From Novosphingobium resinovorum (GTDB lineage: Bacteria; Pseudomonadota; Alphaproteobacteria; Sphingomonadales; Sphingomonadaceae), in contig NZ_CP017076.1 in the NCBI RefSeq assembly GCF_001742225.1, forward strand, positions 62,001 to 126,000: 64,000 nucleotides of DNA, in the 5' to 3' direction. The first letter of the stretch is position 1, and each line of letters begins with the position of its first letter. The position numbers were made by a program, and so were the translations under genes. Under the pieces are notes generated by a model. That model ran no database searches. It saw nothing but the letters and a program-made list of their open reading frames with translations, and was not told the origin of the DNA. Positions 51,446 through 59,908 of this stretch are shown piece after piece.

Positions 51446-52708
51446 TCAGGCGAGTGCTTCGGCCACGGTCCCGGCCGCGATCCATTTGTGCAGGTTGTGC
51501 AGCGAGTGGCGGATCATCACTTCGCCGTCCTGCAGCGGCATCGTATCCTTCGCGCCCGAAGCGATGCCTTCCTGCGTGCGCTCGGTATTGCCGACGTCTT
51601 CGAGCAGGATCTCGCCCAGCCGCGCGATGTAGTGCTCCTGCTGCAGGCGGCTCCACACGTCGGGCGCATCGGGGATGTAGAAGCGGGCCTCCCAGCGCGT
51701 CTCGTCCTGGCTGACCGGCCAGAAGTGATGCGTCCAGAACCCGCCGGGGGAGACGTCGATCTGGAAATTCGGAAACAGCCAGGTCACGTCCACCGCCCAG
51801 CTCGCCGACTTGGTCGGGTTGATCGCCGGATGCCGCCGGAACACTTCGGTATCGTCGAGGCTGGCGGCCGAAAGCACGTTGCCGGTAGCGATGTTGCTGT
51901 AGAACAGGCGCTCCACCTGCGATCCGGGCGGCGGCGCGTATTCGGGGTTGCCGTAAGTCGATACCGAGCGGTGCGGCCCCCAGGTCTGCGCGCTGATCGG
52001 CCGGGCGAAAGGGTTCTCGTTACTGGCGAACGTGGCGCCGATCGTCTCGGGATGGATCGCCGGGATGTGGTAGGTCTCGGCGAAGGCGTCGGCGATGACC
52101 TTCCAGTTCGCCTTCAGCCGGGACTCGAACAGGATCGAGCGGTCGGCATTGGGGTAGGGGATGCCCCGGTAGATTTCCCCGAATGCGCCGAGGAATTCGG
52201 CCAGCGGCACTTCCGGCTCGCGCTGGAGGTTGATGAAGATCCACCCTTCCCAGATGTCGCAGGCCACGGGGGTGAGGCCACAGGACTTGCGATCGAAATC
52301 GAAGAAGTTCTTCTGGTCCGGCACGCCGACAAGCTCGCCGTCGTTGCGGTAGGTCCAGTTGTGGTAGCGGCACATGAAGCGCGAGGCATTGCCCTCGCGC
52401 TCCAGCACGACCTTGTTGGAGCGGTGCGAGCAGACATTGTGGAAGGCGCGGACGCGCCCGTCCTTCGTGCGGGTGGCGAGCACTTCGGCGCGTGCGAATT
52501 CGAGCGTCTGGACGAAGTAGTCGCCGGGCGCGGCGATCCGCTCCTCGCGGCCGAGGCACAGCCATGCGCGCTTGAACACCTGCCGCACTTCGGCATCGAA
52601 CCAGTCCTGCGAGCGGTAGGGTTCGAGGCTGACCGGCGCGGTGTCCAGCCCGGCCAGCGCGGTCAGGTTGGTGCGGTCCGCGCGGAAATCGGCGACCTGA
52701 TCGTTCAT
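51446..52708 (-). CDS. Rieske oxygenase alpha subunit B
   Basis: 420 residues with a strong AGGAGAGG ribosome site. Rieske ligands C93, H95, C113, H116 ('CSHRSNKVV', 'CRYHNWTY'). Iron site in 'NWKVIADAFAETYHIPAIH': H214, H219 and, at the bridging position, Glu211 instead of Asp. 'LLEDVGNTERTQEGI' holds the third iron-ligand region. A paralogue of Rieske A (30932). Operon order on the minus strand: flavin monooxygenase 2, 115-residue protein, Rieske B, SnoaL-like protein. No reductase is present. Confidence 0.92.
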   Translation of the reverse strand: MNDQVADFRADRTNLTALAGLDTAPVSLEPYRSQDWFDAEVRQVFKRAWLCLGREERIAAPGDYFVQTLEFARAEVLATRTKDGRVRAFHNVCSHRSNKVVLEREGNASRFMCRYHNWTYRNDGELVGVPDQKNFFDFDRKSCGLTPVACDIWEGWIFINLQREPEVPLAEFLGAFGEIYRGIPYPNADRSILFESRLKANWKVIADAFAETYHIPAIHPETIGATFASNENPFARPISAQTWGPHRSVSTYGNPEYAPPPGSQVERLFYSNIATGNVLSAASLDDTEVFRRHPAINPTKSASWAVDVTWLFPNFQIDVSPGGFWTHHFWPVSQDETRWEARFYIPDAPDVWSRLQQEHYIARLGEILLEDVGNTERTQEGIASGAKDTMPLQDGEVMIRHSLHNLHKWIAAGTVAEALA

Positions 52709-52748
52709 GGTTCCTCTCCTTCGCCGTTTTCGGCTTTTTCCTGTTGTC

Positions 52749-53096
52749 TCACCCGAGAATGCGCGGCCCCTCCACCAGACGGACCTCGTGCGGATAGGGC
52801 GTGAAGGGCGCGCGCGGCTGGCGGTGCAGCTCCGTCGCCATCGACACGTGCGCCAGCGCCAGCAGAAGCTGCATCAGCCGCAGCGGCGCGCCTTCGAGAT
52901 CGCGCATGTCGCGCCCTTCCAGCGAGCGGATCGCCTCGGGCGCGAGCGCCAGCATGGCGGTGTAGAACGCCTCGATCTCCTCCATCGAGGCGGCCTCGCG
53001 CGCGGCGCGCCGCTGCTGCGCGCTGGCCGCCGCCCAGTAGCCGACGTGGGGTTCGAGCGCCTCGAACCCCGGCGGCAGCGAGCGGTCTGCGGTCAT
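52749..53096 (-). CDS. Uncharacterised ~115-residue Rieske-linked protein, copy B
   Basis: 115 residues starting in ATGA overlap with the flavin monooxygenase stop. The common core with copy A (32194): 'EIEAFYTAMLALAPEAIRSL', 'LLLALAHVSMATELHRQPRA' and 'PFTPYPHEVRLVEGPRILG'. Conserved H-x(6-7)-H and QPRAP. It precedes rather than follows its Rieske partner, so the linkage is to the enzyme and not to a fixed gene order. No known domain recognised. Confidence 0.75.
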   Translation of the reverse strand: MTADRSLPPGFEALEPHVGYWAAASAQQRRAAREAASMEEIEAFYTAMLALAPEAIRSLEGRDMRDLEGAPLRLMQLLLALAHVSMATELHRQPRAPFTPYPHEVRLVEGPRILG

Positions 53097-54898
53097 GCCG
53101 CCACCGGCTGATCGACGCGCCGGCCGAGCACGGTGGAGATCACCTCGCGCAGCGTGGCCCCGGCATCGGCAACCGGCACGGCCCCGCGCCAGGCGACGTG
53201 CTGGTCGGGCCGCACGATGATCGCCCCGCCGCGTTGCAGGCCGGAGATATTGGCCCAGCGATCGTCGACCGGCGTGAAGTCTTCGTCCTTGCCGACAGCG
53301 ACGAGATCGATCGTCAGCCCGCTGGCCGCGCGGGCGGCATCGACGGCGGCGGTCCAGTCACCGGCAGGCCCGTCCACGAACACCGTGAAGCGGTCGAGCC
53401 GGGTCAGGTCGAGGGTGGAGACGCGCTTGTCTTCCCCGGTGTTCTTCGCGTTAAGCCAGACGTGGGCCATGCGGTGGCCGGGGCGCATGGTGGGTACATG
53501 CGTATCGCCCAGCAACCCGCGCGGCGGTGGCTCGGTGCCGTCGGGGACGATGGCGCCGGTGTCGTAGCGGAAGCCGATCTCGATGTCGTGGGCCTGGAAT
53601 TCGGCGCGCTGGGTGCCGATAACTTCGGCCACCATCTGCCGCCGCGCCGCGCCTTCGGGCGTATCGGAGAACAGCTTGTGATAGGCGCCGATGTTGAACT
53701 CCACCGGCACGCCCGGCATCAGTCCGATCGCGGAATCGATGGTCAGGTGGTTCTGGAAGGTCATCATCGCCCAGGCCACGTTGTTGGCGGCCACCGGGCG
53801 GCGCTCCGCCTCGTAGCTGTCCAGCAGCGCGTCGCCCGCGTCGCCCCGGATCACGGCGGCGAGCTTCCACGCCAGATTGTGCGCGTCCTGGATCGCACTG
53901 TTGAGGCCAAGGCCGGTAGTCGGCGGATGGCGATGCGCGGCATCTCCGGCCAGGAACACGCGGCCCTTGCGGTATTCGCGCGCCAGTACGCCCTGCACCT
54001 GCCAGTCGTTCATGCGGATGATCCTGGGATCGAGATCGGGCAGGCGCAGCAGTTCTCGGATCTGCGGGATCGCGGTTTCGGCGTCGAGCTTGCCCGCCTC
54101 TCCGGGCTGGAAGGCGAAGTGCATCAGCCATTCCTTGCTTTTCGCGCCGAACGTATCGGGGCCGAGCGCCACCATCACGCCGCTGCCCCATGATCCGCCC
54201 TTTTCGGGGTTGGTGAACCAGCGGATCATCACCGACTCGTCCTCGATGTACTCGGAGAGGTCGGCGGCGAACCACACCGTCACCATGTCGATCAGCCGGT
54301 CGATGCCGTCCATCGCGATGCCGAGCGATGGTCCTACCAGACGCCCGCCGTCCGCCGCGATCATGTACTGCGCGCGCACTTCGTAGACTTCGCCGGAATT
54401 GCGATCCTCTACTTGCGCGGTGACGCCGTCATCGTCCTGCGTGAAGCTCTTGAGTTCCTGATGGAAGGTGATGCGCGAGGTGGGGTAAGTGGCGAGGTGC
54501 TCCAGCAGCAGCGGTTCGATGTACATCTGCGCGAAGTTGGCGGCGCGCACCGGGCTGTCGGCGCCGTAGGCGTCCTTCAGCGAGTGGCCGCCGAAAGCGT
54601 CGATGATGCCGATGCGCTTGCGGTCGAGCGGGCCGTCGCCGCCGAGGCTGGTGTACCAGCCCACGCGCGCCATGTTCTCGGCCGGGGTGCTGCTGCGGTA
54701 GATGTGATCGGCCAGCCCCTCTTCACGCATGATCTCCATCGTGCGCTGGTTCAGGTAATGCGCCTTTGGCGCGGGCGAGGTGGCCGGATAGCGCTCTATC
54801 ACCAGGCACTCGATGCCCAGCCGCCCGAGGAAGTTCGCGCTGGCCAGCCCGCAGCCCGCGCCGCCGACGATCAGGACCGGGACTTCGATTCGCTTCAT
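53093..54898 (-). CDS. Class A FAD monooxygenase (aromatic hydroxylase) 2
   Basis: 601 residues from ATG 54898 (GGAGAGG nine bases upstream; in-frame ATGs at 54916 and 54928 look less likely). FAD motif 'VPVLIVGGAGCGLASANFLG', 'LVIERYPATSPAPKAHYLNQ' and 'GRVFLAGDAAHRHPPTTGLG' with 'LNSAIQDAHNLAWKLA'. The length and C-terminal thioredoxin-like tail ('LDRFTVFVDGPAGDW', 'RPDQHVAWRGAVP') match phenol/2,4-dichlorophenol hydroxylase-type enzymes. First gene of the Rieske B operon, behind an operator-like palindrome. Confidence 0.9.
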   Translation of the reverse strand: MKRIEVPVLIVGGAGCGLASANFLGRLGIECLVIERYPATSPAPKAHYLNQRTMEIMREEGLADHIYRSSTPAENMARVGWYTSLGGDGPLDRKRIGIIDAFGGHSLKDAYGADSPVRAANFAQMYIEPLLLEHLATYPTSRITFHQELKSFTQDDDGVTAQVEDRNSGEVYEVRAQYMIAADGGRLVGPSLGIAMDGIDRLIDMVTVWFAADLSEYIEDESVMIRWFTNPEKGGSWGSGVMVALGPDTFGAKSKEWLMHFAFQPGEAGKLDAETAIPQIRELLRLPDLDPRIIRMNDWQVQGVLAREYRKGRVFLAGDAAHRHPPTTGLGLNSAIQDAHNLAWKLAAVIRGDAGDALLDSYEAERRPVAANNVAWAMMTFQNHLTIDSAIGLMPGVPVEFNIGAYHKLFSDTPEGAARRQMVAEVIGTQRAEFQAHDIEIGFRYDTGAIVPDGTEPPPRGLLGDTHVPTMRPGHRMAHVWLNAKNTGEDKRVSTLDLTRLDRFTVFVDGPAGDWTAAVDAARAASGLTIDLVAVGKDEDFTPVDDRWANISGLQRGGAIIVRPDQHVAWRGAVPVADAGATLREVISTVLGRRVDQPVAA

Positions 54899-54971
54899 TT
54901 CGCGTGACCTCTCCATTGCCTGGCTCAAGCGCCGGGGGCGCTCCGCCGCATTTTTCGTAGAATGCTACAAC

Positions 54972-54985
54972 TGACCAAATAGTCA
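54972..54985. promoter_or_regulatory. Operator-like palindrome TGACC-AAAT-AGTCA
   Basis: 74 bp upstream of flavin monooxygenase 2, in the short gap after the SnoaL-like gene at 54995. One mismatch to TGACC-N4-GGTCA. It indicates a separate promoter for the leftward Rieske B operon. Confidence 0.55.
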
Positions 54986-54994
54986 ATATTAAGT

Positions 54995-55405
54995 TCAGGC
55001 GGCCTGCGCCTCGACTTGCGCCACGTAAGCCTCCACCTGATAAGGATCGAACAGTTCGCGCACCTTCAGCAGCACCCCGTCGCGGTAGGTGAAGAACAAG
55101 TGGTAGGTGTTGCGGTAGATCGCCGAGCGCGGGCCGATGCCATAGGACTTGCCGAGGATCGCCACGGTATCGCCGTCCGCCACCGCCTGCTCGACATGGA
55201 ATTCGAAATGCTCGAACCCGCCGAGGAACCCGTCAAGCAGTTCGCGCATCGCCGTCTTGTCGCGCTCGCCGGCGAAGGCGAAGCGATCGGGCAGGTAGGG
55301 CATCGTCCATGTGCCGTCCTCGGCGAAGGCGGCGAACATCGTGTCGAGGTCGCGTTCGGAGAGGAGGCGGCAGGCTTCGAGGGCGCGGTCCTTGTTGGTC
55401 GTCAT
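54995..55405 (-). CDS. SnoaL-like / NTF2-fold protein 5
   Basis: 136 residues. 'RALEACRLLSERDLDTMFAA', 'FAEDGTWTMPYLPDRFAFAG', 'GDTVAILGKSYGIGPRSAIY' and 'YRDGVLLKVRELFDPYQVEA'. It shares the G.GP.....YRN.Y pattern with the proteins at 35905 and 39235. Last gene of the operon PQQ dehydrogenase–SDR–SnoaL–SnoaL on the minus strand. Specific function not assignable. Confidence 0.77.
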   Translation of the reverse strand: MTTNKDRALEACRLLSERDLDTMFAAFAEDGTWTMPYLPDRFAFAGERDKTAMRELLDGFLGGFEHFEFHVEQAVADGDTVAILGKSYGIGPRSAIYRNTYHLFFTYRDGVLLKVRELFDPYQVEAYVAQVEAQAA

Positions 55406-55419
55406 GGGTAGAACTCCTG

Positions 55420-55827
55420 TCAGAATGCGGCGGCGAGGTCGCCGAAGGCGCGGGTGACCTCGGTGGTGTCCCAGTATTCGCGGAAGAGGATCAGTCTGCC
55501 CTCCTTGAAGCGCATTATGGTTATGTATTGCTGGTCGTAGGTGCCATTGGGTGCCGGGCAGGTGCCGACGTATTCGACCACTACTTCGCCCGGATTTCCG
55601 GTCTCCCTTGCGGTGATTCCGGTGAAGCGCAGGCCCTCCAGCCCCGAGACGACCTTCTCCAGATAAGTGCGGGAGGCTTCCTTGCCGGTGACCCGCTGCG
55701 GCATGCCGATCGAGCCGGCGAAGGGGAATTCGAGGACGAGATCCTCGTCGGCGATGGCCCACCATGGCTCCATGTCGGCGCCGAACGTCGCCATGAGATC
55801 GGCGGCTATGCGTGCGTTTTCAGCCAT
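55420..55827 (-). CDS. SnoaL-like / NTF2-fold protein 6
   Basis: 135 residues. 'NARIAADLMATFGADMEPWW', 'LEFPFAGSIGMPQRVTGKEA', 'GEVVVEYVGTCPAPNGTYDQ' and 'LILFREYWDTTEVTRAF'. Closest to the protein at 51007 (same 'YDQ.Y' and 'REYxDT' elements), so the six family members fall into at least two subgroups. It is 5 bp after the SDR gene and 14 bp before protein 5, in one operon. Confidence 0.77.
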   Translation of the reverse strand: MAENARIAADLMATFGADMEPWWAIADEDLVLEFPFAGSIGMPQRVTGKEASRTYLEKVVSGLEGLRFTGITARETGNPGEVVVEYVGTCPAPNGTYDQQYITIMRFKEGRLILFREYWDTTEVTRAFGDLAAAF

Positions 55828-55832
55828 TCTTC

Positions 55833-56597
55833 CTATCCCGCCAAGAGGCCGCCATCGATCGGCAGCTCGACCCCGTTGACGAAGCGCGCCTCGTCCGAAG
55901 CAAGGTAGACGCAGCCCCAGGCGATGTCCTCGGGCGCGCCGTTGAAGCCGTTGGGCTGCTGCGCGGAGAAGGCGGCGCGCGTTGCTTCGGGATCGTCGCT
56001 GCGGTCGAAGATGCCCTGCAGCATCGGCGTCTCGATCACGCCGGGATGGATCGAGTTGGCGCGGATGCGCTGGTGCGCATGCTCGACGGCGGTGGACTTG
56101 GTGAAGGTGCGCACAGCCCCCTTGGAGGCGCAGTAGGCCGCGAAACCGGGTGCGCCAACGACGCCGTAGGCCGAGGAAATGTTGGTGATCGAACCGCCGC
56201 CGCCCGCGATCATCGGCGGCAGGGAATGCTTGGTCAGCAAAAATACGCCGCGCGCGTTGATCGCCATGATGCGGTCCCATTCGTCCACCGCAAGGTCGAT
56301 GTCGCTGCCTTGTCCGGGAACCCCCGCGCAGGCGACGGCAGCGTCGAGGCGGCCCCAGGTTTCGGTTGCCAAGGCCACGGCGGCGGCGACGTCGCTCTCC
56401 TTCGAGGCGTCGCAAGTGGTGAAGCGGACCTTCTCGGGCGCCTCGTCCAGCAGGGTGCGCAAGGCGGCGTCGAGCGGGGGCTGGATGTCGCAGGCGAGCA
56501 CCCGGGCGCCTTCCTCGACGAACAGCCGCACGACCGCCGCGCCGATGCCCGATGCGCCGCCCGATACCACGGCGACCTTGTCCTGAAGTCGATTCAT
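55833..56597 (-). CDS. Short-chain dehydrogenase/reductase (SDR)
   Basis: 254 residues from ATG 56597, overlapping the PQQ dehydrogenase stop (ATGA). 'VSGGASGIGAAVVRLFVEEG', 'ACAGVP' in place of NNAG, Ser in 'NISSAYGVVGAPG' and Y-x-x-x-K in 'YCASKGAVR'. 'LACDIQPPLD' suggests NAD. Translational coupling to a periplasm-facing dehydrogenase is unusual and suggests sequential oxidation steps of the same pathway. Confidence 0.87.
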   Translation of the reverse strand: MNRLQDKVAVVSGGASGIGAAVVRLFVEEGARVLACDIQPPLDAALRTLLDEAPEKVRFTTCDASKESDVAAAVALATETWGRLDAAVACAGVPGQGSDIDLAVDEWDRIMAINARGVFLLTKHSLPPMIAGGGGSITNISSAYGVVGAPGFAAYCASKGAVRTFTKSTAVEHAHQRIRANSIHPGVIETPMLQGIFDRSDDPEATRAAFSAQQPNGFNGAPEDIAWGCVYLASDEARFVNGVELPIDGGLLAG

Positions 56598-58954
56598 TTC
56601 CCATCTCCCTTGGATTTGCTTGCGGAGCAGCCCGGCAGCCGGAAGGCCACGACGCTGTCGGAAAGCGGTGATTGCAGCATGTTGTGACCGCCCGCGGCGG
56701 TGGCGACGTACTGGCAGCCGGTGCGCGGGCTGCGGTAGGTCATCGGCATCGTCTGCGCGCTGGCGGGCAGGCGGGCGGACCACAGTTCCTTACCCGTCGC
56801 GGTGTCGAAGGCGCGCAGGGTCTGCTCGCGCGCGGCGCCGATGAAGGTGAGGCCGCTCGCGGTGGTCAGCGATCCGCCGAAGTTGGGCGCGCCCATCGGG
56901 ATCGGCAGGCCGAGCGCCAGACCCAGCGGCCCGGCATCGCGCGCGGTGCCGAACGGGCGCTCCCATGCGACCTTGCCGGTGTCGAGATGGATCGCGGCGA
57001 TCCGGCCGAACGGCGGGGCATTGCACGGCACGCCCAGCGGCGACGCGAGGGGCTTGAGGCGAACACCGAACGGGGTGCCCGCCTGCGGCAATGGCAGGCC
57101 GAAGTTGGTGACGGCATGGCTTCCTGCGGCCGCGCCTGCGATCAGGCGGTCGGTCTCGGCGCGCGGCACCAGTTGGATGATCGTGCCGTAATAGAGCGCG
57201 TTAGCCACGGCGATGCGCCGGACGGGATCGATCGCCACGCCGCCGAAGTTCATGCCGCCGCCGATGCTGGGATAGATCAGCGCCTCGTCGGTGCCGGGCG
57301 GGGTGGCCTTGCCGTCGTAGCGCAGTTGCCGGTAGCGCACGCGGCACCAGAGCTGGTCGAACGGGGTGAGGCCCCACATGTCGCGCTCGGCAAGGTCCGG
57401 GCCGGCCATGGAGTGAAAGGCGGAGAAGGGCTGCGTCGCGGCGACTTTCTCCACCGCCCCCCGGCTGGGGACGGCACGTTCCGTGACCGGCAGCAGCGGT
57501 TTGCCGGTGCGCCGGTCGAGCACGAACGTCTCGCCGCGCTTGGTGGGGATCGCGATGGCGGGGGTGTTGCCAGCTGCGAAGAGGCTGGGCTGCGCGGGAA
57601 CGTCATAGTCCCACAAGTCGTGATGCGCGGTCTGGAACGACCAGCGCACGGCCCCGGTGGCGATGTCCAGCGCGACGACCGAGGAGCCGTACTTCTCGCT
57701 CGCGGCGCTTCGCAGCGCGCCGTAATGGTCGGGCGTGGGATTGCCGGTCGGGGCGTAGATCAGGCCGAGGGTATCGTCCACGCTCATCGGCGCCCAGGTG
57801 TTGGGCGTAGAGCGCGAGTAGTGCTCGCCCGGTCGGGGCCCGTGGACGTTCAGCGGATTGCCCGCGTCCCAGGCCCAGACAAGCGCGCCGGTGTGTACAT
57901 CGTAAGTGCGGATGACGCCGGAGGGTTCGTCATTGCTCTGGTTGTCCGCCACCCATCCGGCGACGACGATGCGGTCGCGGGCGATGGCGGGCGGGGCGCT
58001 GGAATAGTAGAAGCCGGGCTGCACCATTCCCATGCCGTCGAACAGGTTGACCGCGCCGTTCGTGCCGAAGCCCTCGCAGCGCTTGCCGTCGGTGGCATCG
58101 AGCGCGATCAGGCGGCCGTCGAAGGTGGCGGTGACGATCCGCGCGGCGCAGCGGCCGGCGCCTTCGGTCCGCGCGAAGGCCACGCCGCGACAGGTCCGCA
58201 CGGCCGAGGAGCCCTTGGCGGATACGCGGGGATCGAAGCGCCAGAGTTCGCGGCCGCTGTCGGGATCGAGCGCGAAGACCGAATTGTCCTGCCCGCACAG
58301 GAACATCCGCCCGCCGACCATCAGCGGCGTGGCGGAGAGGTAGCCGGTGGCGGGGTCGGACGGAATGCGGGTATGGAAGGTCCACGCGGCTTCGAGCTTG
58401 CCGACATTGGCGGGCGTGATCTGCGCCAGCCGGGAAAAGCGGCTTCCGCCCTTGTCCCCGCCCCACGATGTCCATTCGTCCCCCGCTGCGTCTGCGGGGA
58501 TCGGCGCCGAGGCGGCGATCGCTTCGGCCGTGCGAATGTCGTGGCTGTCGCGGGCGAGGTGCGCGCCGACGACCAGCAGCAGCGCCAGCGCCCCGACACC
58601 CGCCGCGAGGCTGGCGCCCTGGCCGAGCGAGGCGCGCGCACCGGGAATGACGAAAAGCAGTCCGAGCAGCGCCGGGGCCAGCAGCCACGCCATCAGCGGC
58701 CATGGCGCGAACCCGCTTTCCGCCACCGCCCATGCGATCGTGACCGTGAGGAACAGCGCATAGCCTTTAGCGCCGGTGCCCCGCCCGAGGGCGATCAGCG
58801 TACCCGATCCAAGCAGAGCCGCCCCGGCCATCAGGTAATAGATCGAGCCTCCCAGCGCGGCGAGCCATAGCCCACCCGCCAGCAATGCCAGACCTGCGAT
58901 AGCCACTGCCATGCCCAGCGCAATCATGCCCCGGCTCGCCGTTTTCGGCGCCAT
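56594..58954 (-). CDS. Membrane-bound PQQ-dependent dehydrogenase (glucose/quinate/shikimate family)
   Basis: 786 residues. About five membrane segments in the first 140 residues ('GLWLAALGGSIYYLMAGAAL', 'FLTVTIAWAVAESGF', 'LAAGVGALALLLVVGAHLA'), then a periplasmic eight-bladed propeller. That part begins 'DEWTSWGGDKGGSRFSRLAQ' and includes 'GCQYVATAAGGHNM' near the end. This is the architecture of Gcd/QuiA-type enzymes that pass electrons to ubiquinone. It oxidises a polyol or cyclic alcohol outside the cytoplasm. Heading a catabolic operon, the substrate may be a cyclic alcohol of the pathway rather than glucose. PQQ supply is not encoded in the window. Confidence 0.9.
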   Translation of the reverse strand: MAPKTASRGMIALGMAVAIAGLALLAGGLWLAALGGSIYYLMAGAALLGSGTLIALGRGTGAKGYALFLTVTIAWAVAESGFAPWPLMAWLLAPALLGLLFVIPGARASLGQGASLAAGVGALALLLVVGAHLARDSHDIRTAEAIAASAPIPADAAGDEWTSWGGDKGGSRFSRLAQITPANVGKLEAAWTFHTRIPSDPATGYLSATPLMVGGRMFLCGQDNSVFALDPDSGRELWRFDPRVSAKGSSAVRTCRGVAFARTEGAGRCAARIVTATFDGRLIALDATDGKRCEGFGTNGAVNLFDGMGMVQPGFYYSSAPPAIARDRIVVAGWVADNQSNDEPSGVIRTYDVHTGALVWAWDAGNPLNVHGPRPGEHYSRSTPNTWAPMSVDDTLGLIYAPTGNPTPDHYGALRSAASEKYGSSVVALDIATGAVRWSFQTAHHDLWDYDVPAQPSLFAAGNTPAIAIPTKRGETFVLDRRTGKPLLPVTERAVPSRGAVEKVAATQPFSAFHSMAGPDLAERDMWGLTPFDQLWCRVRYRQLRYDGKATPPGTDEALIYPSIGGGMNFGGVAIDPVRRIAVANALYYGTIIQLVPRAETDRLIAGAAAGSHAVTNFGLPLPQAGTPFGVRLKPLASPLGVPCNAPPFGRIAAIHLDTGKVAWERPFGTARDAGPLGLALGLPIPMGAPNFGGSLTTASGLTFIGAAREQTLRAFDTATGKELWSARLPASAQTMPMTYRSPRTGCQYVATAAGGHNMLQSPLSDSVVAFRLPGCSASKSKGDGK

Positions 58955-58993
58955 CCTCGTTTCCCCGTTCGTTTTGAGGAGGCTGGACTAAAC

Positions 58994-59007
58994 TTACCTT
59001 ATGGTCA
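58994..59007. promoter_or_regulatory. Operator-like palindrome TTACC-TTAT-GGTCA
   Basis: Between the divergent PQQ dehydrogenase (58954) and SDR (59072) genes. Right half perfect, left half one mismatch. Confidence 0.55.
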
Positions 59008-59071
59008 ATAAAAACATTGCACGCCCACCCGCATCGAGTGGGGAAGGATGCGAAGATGGGAGAACGAACGA

Positions 59072-59827
59072 ATGAAAGGTCTTCAGGACAAGTCGATCGT
59101 CGTCACCGGCGGTGGCAGCGGGATCGGCGAAGCGGTGGCGCTCGCGCTGGGCGAGGCGGGCTGCCGGGTCACCGTGGCGGACCTCGATGGCGGGAAGACG
59201 CAGGCCGTCGCGGCAGCGATCGGGCAGGCGGGCGGCACCGCGCAGGGCATCGCGGCGGACGTGGCGGATGAAAGCTCGGTCATCGCGATGATCGAGGGGG
59301 CGGTGGGCGCCTACGGCCGCCTCGATGGCGCCTGCAACGCCGCCGGAGTCCCCCAGCGCGGCAAGCTGCTGCACGAAGTCGAACTGGACGAATGGGACCG
59401 CTGCCATGCGGTGAACCTGCGCGGGCTGTTCCTGTGCAACAAGCACGAGATCCGCGCGATGCTCGACAAGGGCGGGGCGATCGTCAACATCGTCTCCACG
59501 TCCGCCATGGTCGGTTTCCCGAACGGCAGCGAGTATTGCGCCAGCAAGGCCGGGGCGATGGGCCTGACGCGCGGCGGCGCGATCGACTATGCGACGAAGG
59601 GCATCCGCATCAATGCCGTGCTGCCGGGCGGTACGCTCACGCCGATGCTGAAGGGCGCGATGGAAGTGGATGCCGGGCTGGAAAAGGCGCTGGCCGCTGT
59701 CCATCCGATGAACCGCTTCGGCCAGCCTTCCGAGATCGCGGGCGCGGTGCGCTGGCTGCTGTCGGACGAAGCCTCGTTTGCCACCGGCGCCTCGTTCGCG
59801 ATCGATGGCGGGCACACCAGCATCTGA
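59072..59827 (+). CDS. Short-chain dehydrogenase/reductase (SDR)
   Basis: 251 residues from ATG 59072. 'VTGGGSGIGEAVALALGEAG', 'CNAAGVP' for NNAG, Ser in 'NIVSTSAMVGFPN' and Y-x-x-x-K in 'EYCASKAGAMG'. 'ADLDG' after strand 2 suggests NAD. Single-gene unit divergent from the PQQ dehydrogenase, ended by a strong hairpin. An active alcohol dehydrogenase of the pathway is expected; the substrate is unknown. Confidence 0.88.
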   Translation: MKGLQDKSIVVTGGGSGIGEAVALALGEAGCRVTVADLDGGKTQAVAAAIGQAGGTAQGIAADVADESSVIAMIEGAVGAYGRLDGACNAAGVPQRGKLLHEVELDEWDRCHAVNLRGLFLCNKHEIRAMLDKGGAIVNIVSTSAMVGFPNGSEYCASKAGAMGLTRGGAIDYATKGIRINAVLPGGTLTPMLKGAMEVDAGLEKALAAVHPMNRFGQPSEIAGAVRWLLSDEASFATGASFAIDGGHTSI

Positions 59828-59847
59828 TCTTCATCCGTCACGATGGC

Positions 59848-59888
59848 AAAAAAAGTGGCCCGGAAACCTCGCGGTTTCCGGGCCTTTT
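59848..59888. terminator. Bidirectional rho-independent terminator
   Basis: Perfect 12-bp stem GGCCCGGAAACC (59857-59868), loop TCGC, complementary arm 59873-59884, followed by TTTT on the plus strand. A run of seven A (59848-59854) on the other side gives a U-tract for minus-strand transcripts. It serves both the SDR ending at 59827 and the receptor ending at 59909. Confidence 0.9.
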
Positions 59889-59908
59889 CAGGAGGGTAGG
59901 TTGCTTCG

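Noticed and set aside
56672..58870. A 732-codon open frame on the plus strand opposite the PQQ dehydrogenase
   Set aside because: It is an antisense shadow caused by high GC and third-position bias; its translation is low-complexity Arg/Ala/Gly-rich with no domain, whereas the minus strand gives a full PQQ dehydrogenase.
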